Shown piece after piece: positions 52,481-61,538 of a DNA stretch of 64,000 nucleotides. The notes beneath the pieces are model-generated. The model did not search any database. It was not told the DNA's origin and worked only from the letters and a program-made list of their open reading frames with translations. Position 1 is the first letter of the stretch, and each line of letters begins with the position of its first letter. The translations under genes and the position numbers were made by a program. The stretch is from Fistulifera solaris. Taxonomy: Eukaryota > Bacillariophyta > Bacillariophyceae > Naviculales > Stauroneidaceae. The stretch spans positions 2,356,001 to 2,420,000 of the forward strand of contig AP026123.1 in assembly GCA_030295235.1 (NCBI GenBank), in the 5' to 3' direction.

Positions 52481-54288
52481 TCATGCACCCAACAAATCAA
52501 CTCGGCGATTGAGAATCGAAATCGCATCCGCAAGTTCCATCGAAATGAAGCCCTTGGCTTGCAGCATGGCCATGGCTTCTTCTGCCAGTCGATCGTCTTG
52601 TACAAAGGGATCCATGGTCAATGGGGCGGGTATACCCGCCAATCCACAAAGTGCATTGCCCACGCCACTCAATTCCGAGTATTCCATACTCATCCACCGG
52701 GTCACGTCCAAAAGACGCTGTACCGTCAACGGAAGCTCCGTCATCGTAGCAAAAATACCAAAGACCGACTGAACCTGAGTGGCAAACACCCGTGATCCGG
52801 ATTCGGCCAATTCCAACGTCATTCCGTCGGCATTCAATGCCACTTGAAGAAATTGTTCCGCCAATAACGAAAGGACGGATTCTCGCATTCGTTGGGACGC
52901 GTACTCGGGCAACGGACCGGCATTTTCGGGAACGATGGTTTCTTGATAAAAACGCGTCAGTACCTGTCGAACTTCCATTATCTCTACAGCATCGTCCTCG
53001 GTGAATTTATCATTGGATGCGACAAGAAACGAACATCGCATCAAGTACGACGCGAGTTTCGCCCCATTCAACAAAAATCCGTTCCACCAGAGTCTTGGCA
53101 AACAAGTCTTCGACAATCGCAGTCTCCAATCCTTGCAACGACACGGCAAATTGCCACAAATCATTCGTGACTTCATCCTCTGATTCATGTTGTTGCAAGA
53201 AATCCACAATCAAATGCGTTCCTTGCATCCATTCACTCCACTGAATATAATCGGTGGGACGCAATTTCATGGCTTTGTCTTGCCACACATCCAATAGTTT
53301 GGTCCCGAACGGTGCCACGACGGTCGTGACATACATACTGCGCAACGAAACCAACGATGCTTTGCGTTGCATCGATCGGAATCGTGCACACACGAGTTCC
53401 GCACAATGCGTCATACTTTCCTCTTCAAACGTCTCCCACAACGCCACTTGTTGTTCATTTTGCAACCACCAATCCCACAATTCGTCATCGCCCACCACGA
53501 ACACATCCACCAATCGACGGACGGGTCCTCCCAAATCTTGCATCTTGGCGTCAAACAGAAACAATTGTTCCACGTGTTTCATTAATATCGGTTCGGGGGC
53601 ATCGCGAAACACATTTCGTTCCGTCAAAACGTATTGCAACAATTGCACGAGTTCTTCTAGAAACTGGACCGAATCTTGCCCCAACACTAATTGCACAAAC
53701 TCCCAAACACCCGATTCAAAAATGTGCGTTTGCACATATTGGAAAAAGCCATTTTGTGAGACGCTCCGTCTTGAACGTCGTGGGACGGTCGGGATCGTGT
53801 GTCACAAAATGAAATTGCAAGCGTTCCACCCAGGGTCGCATGAATGCGCGCACCACTCGGCAAGTCTTCCTATCGTGAATTCCAAAATGCTTCAACAATC
53901 GCGTTTCACTCGCTTGCAATCGTTGCAACATTCGACACACTTGAATCAATTCCGAAGATACCTTGGGACATTGTTGGGGATACTCTTGCAACAAAGTGTG
54001 CAATTGTTGTTGATACAAGGATTGATAGTACACCAGCCACGGAAAATATTCTTGTTCCGCCAACCGTTGTACGAACGAACGAGGAGCTGTAGATTGTATC
54101 AATAACAGTTCCAGTGCTTCCATGGTCTCCACAATCGAGGAGTCATTGTCTTCGATAGTTTTGTCTTCTGCCAATGGCTCTTGATGTCGATGCGCGAGTT
54201 GCGTGACGGCATGCCACAAAGACAATTCATCGATTTGCGATAACAATGCCTGATGCCGGGGCAACGAAACTTCATTCTCATCGGGCAT
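52481..54288 (-). CDS. RINT1/Tip20-family tethering protein (Dsl1/NRZ complex)
   Basis: About 602 residues. Helical throughout. The region FMRPWVERLQFHFVTHDPDR then KTERLTKWLFQYVQTHIFES matches the RINT1_TIP20 core (RLRFHF ... RPEWFFQYL). Further on, EPILMKHVEQLFLFDAKMQD, WLQNEQQVALWETFEEESMT and the C-terminal PFVQDDRLAEEAMAMLQAKG fit. The first RINT1 coiled-coil part is shorter than in animals. The complex tethers Golgi-derived COPI vesicles to the ER. The frame is broken twice: one base extra in the A run 53743-53747 and one missing in the A run 53073-53077 (plus strand). It ends about 110 bases from the POL5 stop, tail-to-tail. Confidence 0.65.
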
Positions 54289-54658
54289 TCTTAAAAAGGA
54301 TAAAGAAATGAACTAGATATTGAATGTATGATGCTGGATATAAAAATTTGAATAGTATATGCTCCTCATGGTCATCCTTCCGCGACAGAAACGGCTACGC
54401 CCATTCCCGATTTTCTGGATACGTGAAAATACCCCATCCCCAGATATTCTGGAGATGTCAAATTACCACACTCCCAGATTTTCTGGATACAAGAAACATC
54501 ATCATCCCCAGATTTTCTTGAGACGTGAAAATACCGTATTTTACAGAGGGAAACCCGGATATGCGGCCGTTGACAATCAAAACATCACCGACAACATCCG
54601 TAAGAAAGTCCTCTTTATTCATCGTGAATGCTATTCATCCTCTTCTACACAATACACA
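54289..54658. other. Divergent intergenic region with tandem repeat
   Basis: Between the RINT1-like start (leftward) and the MORN gene start (rightward). It holds the 34-bp tandem repeat at 54405-54538. The MORN frame is open through it, but the repeat translation has no protein character. Confidence 0.4.
54405..54538. repeat. Four-copy 34-bp tandem repeat with dyad core
   Basis: Four units with exact 34-base spacing: the GATTTTC core starts at 54409, 54443, 54477 and 54511. The consensus runs CCCAGATTTTCTGGATACGT then GAAAATACCACATC. Each unit has a near-palindrome CCAGATTTTCTGG (CCAGA and TCTGG separated by TTT); the first unit lacks the first A and the last has TTG for TGG. The array lies about 120-255 bases upstream of the MORN start and 115-250 bases upstream of the RINT1-like start, so it could be a shared regulatory array. 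Confidence 0.8.
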
Positions 54659-55894
54659 ATGACAACTACCAATACAACACCCGACTGGAATTTGGCCTAC
54701 CAGCAGTTGCAAGCGGCCCAAAAACGGGTCGAATTGCTGCAAGAACAGGTCCAATTGGATCGTCTGTTGTTGCAACAAGACAAGCGCAATTTTCGGCGGC
54801 GTGTGAAAGCACGGAATGCCGCGTTACGACACGAGCGACAAGAACAACAGGAGACCAACTCGAACAGCAATCAGCAACAACAAAGTATACAAGAACTGGA
54901 AGAACGCCTGCAACAATACCAACAACAAATTCAAAAGCAGCAACAAACCGAACACGAATTACAGGAACGAATTCTCCGTTACGAAATGCAATTACTCGAA
55001 TTGGAGCGTCCCACCGTTAAAGAAGAGGAGCCACGTATCAGCGAAACTTCGAATGCCCGACATTTGTTGTTGTTGCAAGAACAAGAGTTGCAACAAAAAC
55101 ACGCGCAACAACTGCAGCAACAACAGGAAGAATTGACGGCATTGCGGCAAGCGGATCGTGTTGCGTGGGACAAGGAACGAACAACATTGCAACAACAAAT
55201 CCATGAATTGCAGCAACAACAGCAACCGAAAGAGCCACGAATGGAGCCAAAACAGCCAGTAGAGACAGCACCCACGCCGGCTTTAGTGACATCCACCCCT
55301 GTTACGTCTGCCATTCCTTCTATTCCTTCTCCTCCTACTCCTCCTTCCGACAATAATAACAATACACAATGGGTCATGGAACACGCGTGGCAGAGTGAAA
55401 CCTATGCGGGTTTGTATACCGGCACGTGGGATGGACAACAGCCGCACGGTGTGGGTACCCTGCGGGTCGATGATGGGACGGTACTACATGGCCACTGGCA
55501 GCAGGGACTATTGCATCAGCACGGGGTCATTGCGTCCATGGATGGCGATTTGTATTACGGGGCTTTCTCGGAGGGTCGCAAACACGGCTACGGCGTCTTG
55601 GTGTGGAGTGATGGACGATTGTATATGGGATTGTTTCGGGACGGACTCCGGGAATGTCCGGATGCGACCATGACGTGGCCGTACGGAGCCACGTATCGTG
55701 GCAGTTTTCGACACGACAAACGGAATGGTCCCGGTGTCTATGTCTATGCCGATGGTCGGTGTTATACCGGTATGTATCAAGACGATCGGCCGCATGGACC
55801 CGGGACCTTGACCGACAAAAATGGGAATGTTTTGTATCAAGGACAATGGGAATGGGGGAGTTCTTGCCGCATGCGAAATAATAATGACGAATAG
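54659..55894 (+). CDS. Gln-rich coiled-coil protein with MORN repeats
   Basis: 411 residues from the ATG at 54659 (MTTTNTTPDWNLAYQQLQ). Residues 1-200 are a coiled coil rich in Gln and Leu (RVELLQEQVQLDRLLLQQDK, QELEERLQQYQQQIQKQQQ). A Pro/Thr linker follows (TPVTSAIPSIPSPPTPPSDN). The last 150 residues hold about six MORN repeats: YAGLYTGTWDGQQPHGVGTL, YYGAFSEGRKHGYGVLVWSD, YRGSFRHDKRNGPGVYVYAD and YTGMYQDDRPHGPGTL. MORN arrays bind lipids or act as scaffolds at membranes and cytoskeleton. The open frame extends upstream through the tandem repeat without other support. Confidence 0.75.
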   Translation: MTTTNTTPDWNLAYQQLQAAQKRVELLQEQVQLDRLLLQQDKRNFRRRVKARNAALRHERQEQQETNSNSNQQQQSIQELEERLQQYQQQIQKQQQTEHELQERILRYEMQLLELERPTVKEEEPRISETSNARHLLLLQEQELQQKHAQQLQQQQEELTALRQADRVAWDKERTTLQQQIHELQQQQQPKEPRMEPKQPVETAPTPALVTSTPVTSAIPSIPSPPTPPSDNNNNTQWVMEHAWQSETYAGLYTGTWDGQQPHGVGTLRVDDGTVLHGHWQQGLLHQHGVIASMDGDLYYGAFSEGRKHGYGVLVWSDGRLYMGLFRDGLRECPDATMTWPYGATYRGSFRHDKRNGPGVYVYADGRCYTGMYQDDRPHGPGTLTDKNGNVLYQGQWEWGSSCRMRNNNDE

Positions 55895-56048
55895 GAGGGA
55901 GAGCGACGAATGAGTAGAAGCCTCTAGAGCAATGAGTCAAACGTAGTATTTGGAACGAACCAGTAGGAAAGGAAGGCATGGTGCAACAATGTGCTAATCT
56001 TTTTAAGAAAAAGATAGTATGTCGTAGCAATAACATGATTCGTTATTC

Positions 56049-56828
56049 TTATATTGTCTTGGGAGTATGTTTCCCGCGTTTGCGATGACTGGACGTCGTA
56101 TCCCATCCCCATTGACTCAAATACTGCTGAAATTCCACCTTGCACCGTTGCACCATACTCGACATGTACCGTCGTGGCGCCGTCTCGTATAACGGCAAAC
56201 TCTCCAAATGATCCGGAATGTGTTGATAGTGTTTTTGTTTGTTCCTCCGACAACCACCACCCCGCAAATACCATCGACACGCCAAATACGTTACAAAATA
56301 CAGACCCGCCGTTTGGTATGCCGTCGTGGCCGCCGGCAATCGTTCCAGTGGCAACATGTGGACGGGTCGCGTCCGAACGCGATGGTGCGTATTGGTAATG
56401 TACGTATTTTGAACCGGCAAGGCACCGTGGATATAAAAGGGTTGAAGATCCAACAACAAGCCCAACCACAATAAGACACCGAAAGCAATGAGTGAAAAGG
56501 ACGCACACGTCTGTGCACAACCGCGTTTCGTCAACAACGGTGTCGGTGGTAATTTGTGCCGTACCGGGACATCGTCGTCTTGTAATGGATAATGATAACT
56601 GGATCGGGCGTATTGGGCATCGGACAAGTGATGGGCCGTGCGATGTAGTTTCCATTGCGGTGGCGGTAATTCAATAATGGTGGTTGTTGTAAGTGTAGTA
56701 GTCGATGATAAAGTCTCATACGAATGATGATCCAATGGACCTCGAGCACGTCGTTTGGAAATTCCCATGGGTGGCAACGATGACATGGGCAATGGTGAGG
56801 ATCGTCCCGGTTCGTTGCGTGGTCGCAT
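56049..56828 (-). CDS. Predicted membrane protein, unknown family
   Basis: 259 residues from the ATG at 56828 (MRPRNEPGRSSPLP); the open frame extends to 56918. The N-terminal 130 residues are disordered and rich in Pro, Ser and Thr. Two hydrophobic segments follow: ASFSLIAFGVLLWLGLLLDL and a weaker one, AGLYFVTYLACRWYL. The C-terminal cytosolic or lumenal tail contains YQHIPDHLESLPLYETAPRR and QRCKVEFQQYLSQWGW, then a basic end (SSHRKRGKHTPK). I recognise no family. Coding status rests on frame length and the membrane segments. Confidence 0.55.
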   Translation of the reverse strand: MRPRNEPGRSSPLPMSSLPPMGISKRRARGPLDHHSYETLSSTTTLTTTTIIELPPPQWKLHRTAHHLSDAQYARSSYHYPLQDDDVPVRHKLPPTPLLTKRGCAQTCASFSLIAFGVLLWLGLLLDLQPFYIHGALPVQNTYITNTHHRVRTRPVHMLPLERLPAATTAYQTAGLYFVTYLACRWYLRGGGCRRNKQKHYQHIPDHLESLPLYETAPRRYMSSMVQRCKVEFQQYLSQWGWDTTSSHRKRGKHTPKTI

Positions 56829-57746
56829 GGCGTGTGTATATATTGTGTTGCGAATTACGCTTGCTCCTTCATTCAAATTTGTTATGAATTGAGCTAGCCG
56901 TTGTGATATTATCTTCAAACGAAAGAAACCGAAAAACAGAATGAACGAATGACGGTCCAGGGCATCGATTTTTCAGTCGTTATCGTTGATTGCTTGTTTC
57001 TTTTCCCCTCAACACAAAAGGATCATTCCACCTATTGTTTGTTGAATACAGAATGAATGCTAAATAGATGATAATGTAGAAGGAATGAGAATAGAAAGTC
57101 GATTGAAACGGGCCTCCATGGTGTCATTCTCTCTTTGGTGTGTCCTCGCATGACCCTTTTTGTTTGTTGTTTGTTTTCTCGTCCGTCCGTCCGACTCCCG
57201 CGAAACACGAATGGATCGGCCATACGGCCAGACCAACAGAAGAAAACCAAAGAAACGCCTTTCGCCTAGGTACAAGAAGTAGTCTCTAGAGGTCAAGTAA
57301 CCATCTATAATTGACGAGCCGATGATGCTCCAAGCCACTGCTGTGTAAAGCACGATCATTTGCGTCAGCCACCACCCCAAATGTTGCCCTTCTACCTTAG
57401 TATCATCGAAAGTGGAGGCTCCACTTAAACACGACTGAATTGTTCAGTCACGAGGATATGTCAAAAAGAACCCGGAGGCACTGACTTCAACGCATCGATC
57501 GGCGGACGCAGAACTAAAAATACCGAGAAAGGAAGCATGTCCAAACCAACCTCAACTTTCACAACAGCTTCTTTGCTACTCCATAGTTTGCTTTTCCAAT
57601 CTTCAAACGACGACAAGGAGAAGACGCGGTCCACTCAAGCAAGGAAAAGAAACAACCACGCGCTCTTTGACAGAAAGCAACAACAAAGGCCCCAAACCGT
57701 CGACGTACAATCTATTTCTCCTCTCATTCCACTCGACAAAACAATA
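56829..57746. other. Divergent intergenic region
   Basis: About 920 bases between the membrane-protein gene (leftward) and the MGDG synthase gene (rightward). The MGDG synthase frame is open back to 57537, so an earlier start is possible, but the signal peptide starts at 57747. No repeat or RNA gene recognised. Confidence 0.35.
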
Positions 57747-59125
57747 ATGGATCATCGGCTTTTCAAACGTTTCTCTGCGCTACTGTGGCTCCTGGTACTG
57801 CAAACCACGTTCGCCTGGGTATCGAATACTGCTCCTCGGCATTCACAACAACCTCTGTCGGTCAAAAGACGCGAGTCCTCGATGACACCTCGGCAACGAC
57901 AACGATCACACAACCCAAAGCCACCATCCAAATTTTAATGTCCGATACCGGCGGTGGACACCGGGCGTCGGCGAATGCTTTGCGAGACGCGTGGAATACA
58001 TTGTATCCGAACCAAATTGATTGTGAGATTGTGGACATTTATACCGAATACGGACCGGTTTGGCCGTACAATGATTATGTGCGCATGTACAAACTCATGG
58101 CCCAATATCCGTGGACGTGGGATTTGTTTTTTCGCTTTGGTTCGACACCGTTTGGGTTGTGGTTGAATGCCATTTTGTTGGAAACCATTTGTTTTCAATC
58201 CTTCGTGACGTGTTTGCAACAACCCGACTTTACGACCACCAAGCATCGGGCCGATATGGTTGTGTCGGTGCATCCACTGTGTCAAGACATTGCCTTGAAA
58301 ATATTGGCGTATTTGGATAGGAATGGCGCGACCCGGGATCCACACTATCGGACGACACCCTTTTGTACCGTCGTGACCGATTTGGGGGGAGCGCATCCGA
58401 CGTGGTTCCATCCCCAAGTCGATTACTGCTTTGTTCCGTCCGATGCGTTACGACAATTGGCCCTAAAGCGAAACTTACAACCGTCCCAAATTGTGCAACA
58501 CGGATTGCCCATTCGACAAGGATTTTGGAACAATGCGCCATCGTCGAGTACTAGCAAAGCACCGCAACGCACCGCACTGGGATTGCATCCCGATTTACCC
58601 ACGGTTCTGTTGGTCGGCGGTGGAGATGGTATGGGTGGTTTGGTCGAAATGGCGGTAGCGTTGCAACAGGAACTGGCGGATGCCCAACTCGTGGTCATTT
58701 GTGGAAACAATCGGGCCGCCCAAGCGACCTTGCAACAACACAGCAATAACAACATGGTCGTGCAAGGTTTTGTGTCCAACATGGACGAATACATGCGGGC
58801 GGCCGATGTCTTGGTGACCAAGGCGGGACCCGGAACCATTGCGGAAGCTTGTATTTGTGGTCTGCCGTGTCTGTTGTTTGCGTATTTACCGGGACAAGAA
58901 GAAGGGAATATTCCCTTTGTGGAACAAGGTGGTTTCGGTGCCTATTGCAGTGACCCGAAGGAAATTGCGACGACTGTCCGATCTTGGATTGCGGATCCCC
59001 AACAATTGGCGGTGATGCAAGAAAATGCTTTCAAGGCGGCTCGACCACAAGCGACTTTGGATATTGCACGGGATTTGGCGGAAATTGTTTTCGACACAAT
59101 GAGAAGAAGGTGGATGGTGGAATAG
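57747..59125 (+). CDS. Monogalactosyldiacylglycerol synthase (GT28)
   Basis: About 460 residues. The start at 57747 gives a signal peptide (MDHRLFKRFSALLWLLVLQT) with Phe22 in TFAWV, a diatom plastid presequence. The catalytic part begins ILMSDTGGGHRASANALRDA, the MGD donor/acceptor motif, and ends with LVTKAGPGTIAEACICGLP, the UDP-galactose site. Other landmarks are VVTDLGGAHPTWFHPQVDYC and VLLVGGGDGMGG. The enzyme makes MGDG, the main thylakoid lipid, from UDP-galactose and diacylglycerol in the plastid envelope. One A is missing in the run 57864-57867, where the presequence frame (SVK) meets the body frame (KTRVLDDTSA). Confidence 0.9.
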
Positions 59126-59712
59126 GAAAAGGCGAAAGTCGTGGTGTCGTTGAATCATCGTTGTAATGCGACAGTAAAGGAAAAAAACGAATAGAGGTCG
59201 ATCGTGTTGCCAAGGAAGAAATAACTGAAAGACATTAAATTAGAAGTTCATTCAAGACGTCAAAATAGCACGGAATCGTAAAGTACATCTTCGATCAATT
59301 CTTCACCTACGAAGTATGAATAATAACTATAAGAGCAGTAGTCTGGAAAAATTGTTTCCACCATGTTGGAAAGCTTGGAAATGATCATGTGAAAATCATC
59401 ATTCATCATCAATCATCGTCGATCATCGACTATAGCCAAGACTGATAGTAAGTTGAGTCGTGAGCAAAGGGAAACCACTGTTTAGATGACAGCTATTCTC
59501 CCCTGTACAACAACCAGATAGAGTATCATAAAAAAGTATAGTCTGAGTAAGTACTCTGGATCTTTGTTCTGCTCCGCCGTAGTTGTGTGACGTTTTGTTC
59601 CGACGACTTCCGGTGCACGTCAAAAGAAAATACTCCGTAGACATTTTATCCTTATTATTTCTATTTACATCACGCCGGATAAGACTCTAGCAACAAAACA
59701 ACAGAAGAAGAA
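59126..59712. other. Intergenic region with ATC-rich tract
   Basis: About 590 bases between the MGDG synthase stop and the PNP start, same strand. An ATC-rich, partly repetitive tract (CATCATTCATCATCAATCAT then CGTCGATCATCG) lies at about 59396-59428. No gene seen. Confidence 0.4.
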
Positions 59713-61010
59713 ATGGTCAAACACTACGAATGGGATCCACCGGATTTGTCGTTTGTGCCGTACCGATTAGCGGCGCAAGCGATTGTCACTCAGTTGCAAA
59801 CGGCCGGTTTGCCGATTCCCCAAATTGGCATTATTTGCGGATCGGGTCTTTCGGGATTGTCACAAACCCTTCAAGCACCGACATTGACAATGCCGTACGG
59901 TGATATACCGGGATTTCCCTCGCATTGTACGGTCGCCGGGCACACGGGAGAAGTGGTGTAAGTAAAATAATAGAGAGAGCTAGATCGGTCTTTCTTTCTT
60001 TGTTAGTAAGAAAGATGATTCTTACTCGCTTACTCACACGCTCGAACATTTTTCTCTTTGTTTTTTCTCTTTACAGATTCGGCTTGTTGTCGGGCGTACC
60101 TGCCATGTGTTTTCGAGGACGCTTCCATTCGTACGAAGGCCACGACATGAAAACGGTCGTTTTGCCCGTCCACGTCATGCGCTGTCTCAATGTCCAAATT
60201 TGTATTGTCACCAACGCCGCGGGAGCCTTGAATCCCTCGTACAGAGTCGGAGATGTCGTGTGCATCAGTGATCATTTGGCGTTGCCGCAATTGGCCGGAA
60301 AGAATCCACTGGTCGGACCGAATGACGATGAATTGGGACCGCGATTCCCCGCTACGTCCAATGCGTATCCAGACGAGCTGCGAGACGCCGCGCAAGCGGC
60401 GGCCGATAAAATGGGGATTGATTTTTGATTCCGCATGGCGTGTATTGTTTTGTATCGGGAGTACGTATATTATTTCGTCAACTGTTTGTGTGTAACAACT
60501 TTATGCTCACCAACGTATCGTTCTACATAGCCCATGTACGAAAGCAAAGCCGAATGTCGTTTCTTGCGTTCACTCGGTGGCGACGCCGTGGGCATGTCCA
60601 CGATCCCCGAAGTCATTGCATCACATCACTGTCAAATGAAAACGCTCGTATTGTCACTCATGACCAACAAGGTCATTATGACGGGCGATGAAGGGTCTCC
60701 CGTGGCGACACACGCCGAAGTGCTGGAAGCGGTCCAACAGCGTTCGCAACAGATGCAAACGTTGGTGACGGAAATTGTGGCGCATTTGCGGGATCACGTG
60801 TTGCCGCAGTCGGCGCCCTTGCCGAGTGTTACTTTAACAGTCAGTCGGGCCGCCCGAAAGGAATATGCCTTGTATCGGCAAGCGAGTTCGTTGACGGAAA
60901 CGAATCGGCGTAGTAGTGTCACGAGTGATGGGTCGTGGTGGACGGGTCTCGCAGTGTTTTTCGCGGCGGGAGTGGGCGGTATGCTGTGGCACCATCGGTC
61001 GTCGCGTTAG
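59713..61010 (+). CDS. Purine nucleoside phosphorylase with C-terminal membrane anchor, two introns
   Basis: About 369 residues. Exons: 59713-59957, 60077-60460 and 60531-61010; introns 59958-60076 (GTAAGT...TTTACAG) and 60461-60530 (GTACGT...TACATAG). Conserved PNP motifs: ICGSGLSGL, FRGRFHSYEGHDMKTVVLPV, CIVTNAAGALNPSYRVGDVV, GGDAVGMSTIPEVIASHHC and LSLMTNKV. One T is missing in the run 60422-60426, so GIDF and IPHGVYCFVSG are in different frames. After the catalytic fold come about 45 extra residues, disordered and then WWTGLAVFFAAGVGGMLW, followed by HHRSSR: one membrane segment and a short basic tail. PNP cleaves inosine and guanosine in purine salvage; here it may be held on an organelle membrane. 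Confidence 0.9.
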
Positions 61011-61538
61011 AATTCAGTGGAGGAGTCGTGCAATAAATTCGTGAACTGCAGGCCGATATAAATTGATTTTAAAGGCTATGAATGAAGTAAGCATTTGTAG
61101 CAATCATTTTCACGGGCTGACTTATTTCCAGCACGTTTTCTAGAGAGAGAATCGAGTCCTGATCTCATCATCATCAAACCATAGCAGGTAACAATGACAT
61201 ACGCAATAAGGTTAAGAATATTGAGAGTACACAATTAATAGTGGTGTCAGAATGGTTTTAAATTACTAGCTGCAGATCGTCATGATCTTATAAGCGCAAT
61301 CCGTGCAACAATCGGCGTCTCTCGAAAGATCGCGTGACAAGTGACAACACGTGACAATGAGAAAGAAAGCATTGCCAATCCTTCAACAAAGGAAGGAAGC
61401 ATAACATTCCTTCTTTTTGTTTCTCCTTTTACTGCCTCTTTCGAAAAATCAGCGATTACTTCAATCAGCTGGATATCGATTTCCATTTATTACGGATTAC
61501 GTTTTATTACAATCTACAAAATCAAGCAAACTTCGACC
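61011..61538. other. Intergenic region upstream of the M16 peptidase
   Basis: About 530 bases. Contains three GTGACAA words and a CACGTG box near 61334-61357 (listed separately). No gene seen. Confidence 0.35.
61334..61357. promoter_or_regulatory. Three GTGACAA words with an embedded G-box
   Basis: GTGACAA occurs at 61334-61340, 61341-61347 and 61351-61357, and CACGTG lies at 61348-61353, about 186-205 bases upstream of the M16 peptidase ATG. G-boxes are bound by bZIP and bHLH factors. The clustering is suggestive only. Confidence 0.3.

Noticed and set aside
54405-54538. CRISPR-like array
   Set aside because: The whole 34-base unit is repeated with no unique spacers, and the genome is eukaryotic; it is an ordinary tandem repeat.
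54359-54658. Extended N-terminus of the MORN protein through the 34-bp repeats
   Set aside because: The frame is open, but the translation of the repeat (repeated Pro-Asp-Phe-Leu-like words) has no family support and the downstream ATG begins a normal coiled coil.
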